Both the position numbers and the translations under genes were made by a program. From Lepturacanthus savala (lineage: Eukaryota > Chordata > Actinopteri > Scombriformes > Trichiuridae), in contig CM060461.1 in assembly GCA_030544235.1 (NCBI GenBank), positions 2,562,449-2,626,448 on the forward strand: 64,000 nucleotides of DNA, given 5' to 3'. The notes below the pieces were generated by a model, which saw only the letters and a list, made by a program, of their open reading frames with translations, was not told where the DNA came from and searched no databases. Shown in pieces: positions 47,040 through 64,000 of the stretch (positions within the stretch are counted from its first letter, which is position 1; every line of letters starts with the position of its first letter).

Positions 47040-47330
47040 TTCTCCAATAAATCCTGACAACACATCTAGGTGAAGGAAAAAAACAGGCAAAAGAAACAAA
47101 AAGTCTGGTACATGCAGTCCAGAATATGTTATTTAAGGGGAAATAGGTTTATTGGATTTTTTTTCTCGTGCTCTTTAACGTTCGCATTAAAATCATTTTC
47201 TCTTTGATATCGATGAGCTCCAAACACACATGCTGCATCCTGGTAAAAGAACGAAAGGAAAAAATGGCAAAAGGAAAAAAAGTCTGTTACATACAGTCCA
47301 TAATGTGTTATTTAGGTGTTTTTTCTAGTA
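47040..47330. mobile_element. Dispersed repeat family 1, inverted partial copies
   Basis: AGTCTGGTACATGCAGTCCAG and AGTCTGTTACATACAGTCCA flank a TTTTCTCTTTGATATCGATG block, the reverse of that in other copies. Two partial copies appear side by side. Confidence 0.6.
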
Positions 47331-47339
47331 GTAGGTTTT

Positions 47340-49130
47340 AGAAGTATAAAACTTTCATGCCGATGGTTCCATCGTTGTTGGAGATGCACTTTTGTATTTT
47401 CTGACAACAGGTTCCAGAGTGGTGAGTTTGAACAATGATGTTTGGACATACACAGTAGCCTGTAAAAGGTTTTCTAATCGCCCTGGAACTCCTGTTGCTT
47501 TCAGGCAGATTTGTACAATAAATCCATTCGGGTAGATACAATATTGACCATGTTATTGTCCATATATTATAAATTATTGATCATATATTGCAGGAAGCAT
47601 TGTTACTAATGGGCATATTTGCAGTAAAAGGCTGATCCAGCAGCAAATTTCTTCTTTTTACCGACCGTCATTTACACCACCTATCAGCATGGCATATGTA
47701 TGACATCCTTGTCACTCCTTACGTTGCGTATGTGGACACAAAAATGTTGGAATCTGCAAAGAAAAATCTTGCGTGCAGTTTTCATCTGGCCAAGGCCAAA
47801 CATTTTCCACTGGCATGACGTTTATTCCCAAGACACACAATGGTAAAATGTGTGGGAAAACCCTGAATGTGATACTTGGCATCTAATCGATTAATCAACT
47901 ATTGATTGTGTTTGTATCATCTGAAGTGTCGGTGCCTGCTGATCAGTCAGTGAAATAAACATTTTTCAATTTAGTAAATAGAAACCTCCAAAACAGAAAA
48001 TACAGTCTGTTTCTGTCCATCCGATCATTTTTATTTTCACTCTATATGAAACCTATTGAGCATCTAATGATGCACTTTAACTTAGTTTTTGTGCTGTTTT
48101 CTTTATTCTTTGTCTTTTTATACAAAAACGTCACTTCAATTGAGCTGCTTATGAAAATCCATAATTTTATTTTATTATCAGACTACTTAGCTGTAAACCT
48201 CATGTTCTTTGTTTCTAAATTATTTTATTTAGCAAACTTACCATTTTATTCTTTCAGAGAGATTTTGTACATGTACATTAATATAAAATAAATGCATTTA
48301 ATTTATAATATATAGGACTCATATCATCACTAATATAACTAACGGATCAGTTTAGGGTTGCAAAAATATGGGAATTTTCAAAGTTGGAAACTTTCCATGG
48401 GAATTAACAGGAATAAATGGAAATAAATCCAAAAGTCACAAAACAGAAGATTGGCTCAGAGAATGTAACTATAGTTGGGTAAAAATATTGAAGCATAATC
48501 TTTTCTAAAACAACCAGTAAAGGGATAGTTCAACATTTTAAATGTTTGCTACTGTTGTTCACTATGGATCTGTAGTTAATACAGCTTCTAATTATCTTCT
48601 GTATTGATTATTGAAGGAAGCTGGAATTGGAGAACTAAGAATTGGTTTCTTAAATGACTCAAAAGCATTAATTTAATAGTTGGAGATGAATTTATTAGTT
48701 GAATATTCATTTAATAGATGTGATTTATTGTTGCAGATCCAATACTAATTCTTATTTCCTTTATTTTCAGTAAGGTGTTCTTCATATTTCATTGTGAACT
48801 AATGAGCTGATAAGTGACTGTGTGAAATGAGGTTTAACATGTTCTGCACATGTAGTATCCGACTCAAAGTGATCAATTAACTAATTAACTGAATACTTTT
48901 CCTGGAGGATGAGTCAGTTCCAATGTTTAGGACCAGCTGTTTAAAATGGGACAGCTGATCCCAGCATAAACAGAGCTGCAGTTATAAATGGTTTATTAGG
49001 ATTTATTGATATCATTTCTGTTTTATGTCACTGTACAATTACACACAATTTAACATTCAGACATACAACTCAAGCTTCCTTCTTTGTGATGTCACATAGT
49101 AGCTGCCGCCACCTGTAGAGGTTTCCAGCA
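47340..49130. other. wdr33 intron 1 DNA, nothing recognised
   Basis: AT-rich, with only short frames and no domain or clear transposon end. Confidence 0.5.
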
Positions 49131-49139
49131 CCGCCCACC

Positions 49140-49672
49140 TGTCTCGGTCCCCACCTGTCTCCACCCTCACCTATTTCCACCTTGTCCTACCGGTCCCCAC
49201 CCGTTCCCTCCTGTCTTCACCCTCATCTGTCTCCACCCTCACCCATCTCCACCCTCATCTGTCCCCACCTGTCCCCACCTGTCAAGCTTCTGTCCCTCCT
49301 CACCTGTCAAGCTTCTGTCCCCACCTGTTCCCTCCTGTCTCCACCCTCATCTGTCTCCACCCTCACCTGTTCCCTCCTGTCTCCACCCTCATCTGTCTCC
49401 ACCCTCACCTGTTCCCTCTGGTCTCCACCCTCATCTGTCTCCACCCTCACCTGTCCCCACCTGTTCTCTCCTGTCTCCACCCTCACCCATCCTCCACCCT
49501 CATCTGTCCCCACCTGTAAAGCTTCTGTCCCTCCCCACTTGTCAAGCTTCTGTCCCCACCTGTTCCCTCCTGTCTCCACCCTCATCTGTCTCCACCCTCA
49601 CCTGTCCCCACCTGTCTCCACCCTCCCCTGTCCTACCTGTCCCCACCTGTTTCTGCAGTCTAACAGCAGCCC
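49140..49672 (+). repeat. Pyrimidine-rich minisatellite before the wdr33 ATG exon
   Basis: Units such as CTGTCTCCACCCTCACCTGT and GTTCCCTCCTGTCTCCACCC, nearly all pyrimidine plus A/G punctuation, extend to about 20 bp before the acceptor at 49,694. Confidence 0.9.
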
Positions 49673-49709
49673 ACCTTCTCTCTCCTCCTTCCAGGTTTAG
49701 CCAGTCACC

Positions 49710-64000
<14,291 letters not shown>

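Overview
The window is vertebrate nuclear DNA, almost certainly from a teleost fish. It has spliced genes with GT-AG introns, very dense microsatellites, and many non-LTR retrotransposon (L2, Rex1-like), hAT and Ty3/gypsy remnants of the kind common in ray-finned fish. There is no bacterial, organellar or CRISPR content.

Layout. (1) 2.06-9.25 kb, minus strand: 5' half of a RETREG1 (FAM134B)-like ER-phagy receptor gene. Four exons are visible, one small exon is missing from view, and the 3' half lies off the left edge; a decayed L2 LINE occupies 1-2 kb. (2) 9.3-13 kb: decayed LINE pieces, a 1.35 kb CT-rich minisatellite and CA/CT microsatellites. (3) 13.61-14.44 kb, plus strand: an intact single-exon RNF182-type RING E3 ligase gene. 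(4) 14.8-22.5 kb: a retroelement and DNA-transposon zone, including two hAT insertions that can be resolved in series inside an older repeat. (5) 23.5-26.9 kb, plus strand: the last three exons of an SH3-domain gene I cannot name, followed by a 1.26 kb array of a 20-bp repeat. (6) 29.46-41.71 kb, minus strand: a B-Myb-like gene of 13 coding exons that join in frame to about 533 codons, with R1R2R3 Myb repeats. (7) 43.0-44.0 kb: intergenic GC-richer promoter zone between divergent genes. (8) 49.71-64.0 kb, plus strand: the first ten coding exons of wdr33, the AAUAAA-reading subunit of the mRNA 3'-processing machinery; the gene runs off the right edge.

Most interesting observations. wdr33 intron 6 starts with a weak donor (GTTTAT). 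Reading through it adds a 70-residue tail with a strongly hydrophobic segment, ends at a stop, and is followed within 10-180 nt by six AATAAA hexamers. This predicts an intronically polyadenylated, possibly membrane-anchored short isoform of the protein that itself reads AAUAAA. The upstream region of the B-Myb-like gene carries six TAACGG-type Myb sites in 183 bp, suggesting autoregulation. Other notable signals are an empty-site comparison that dates two nested hAT insertions, a 120-bp higher-order repeat downstream of the SH3 gene, and several splice sites built directly out of microsatellites.

The genes do not form an operon-like unit; the B-Myb-like gene and wdr33 are divergent neighbours and may share regulatory DNA.
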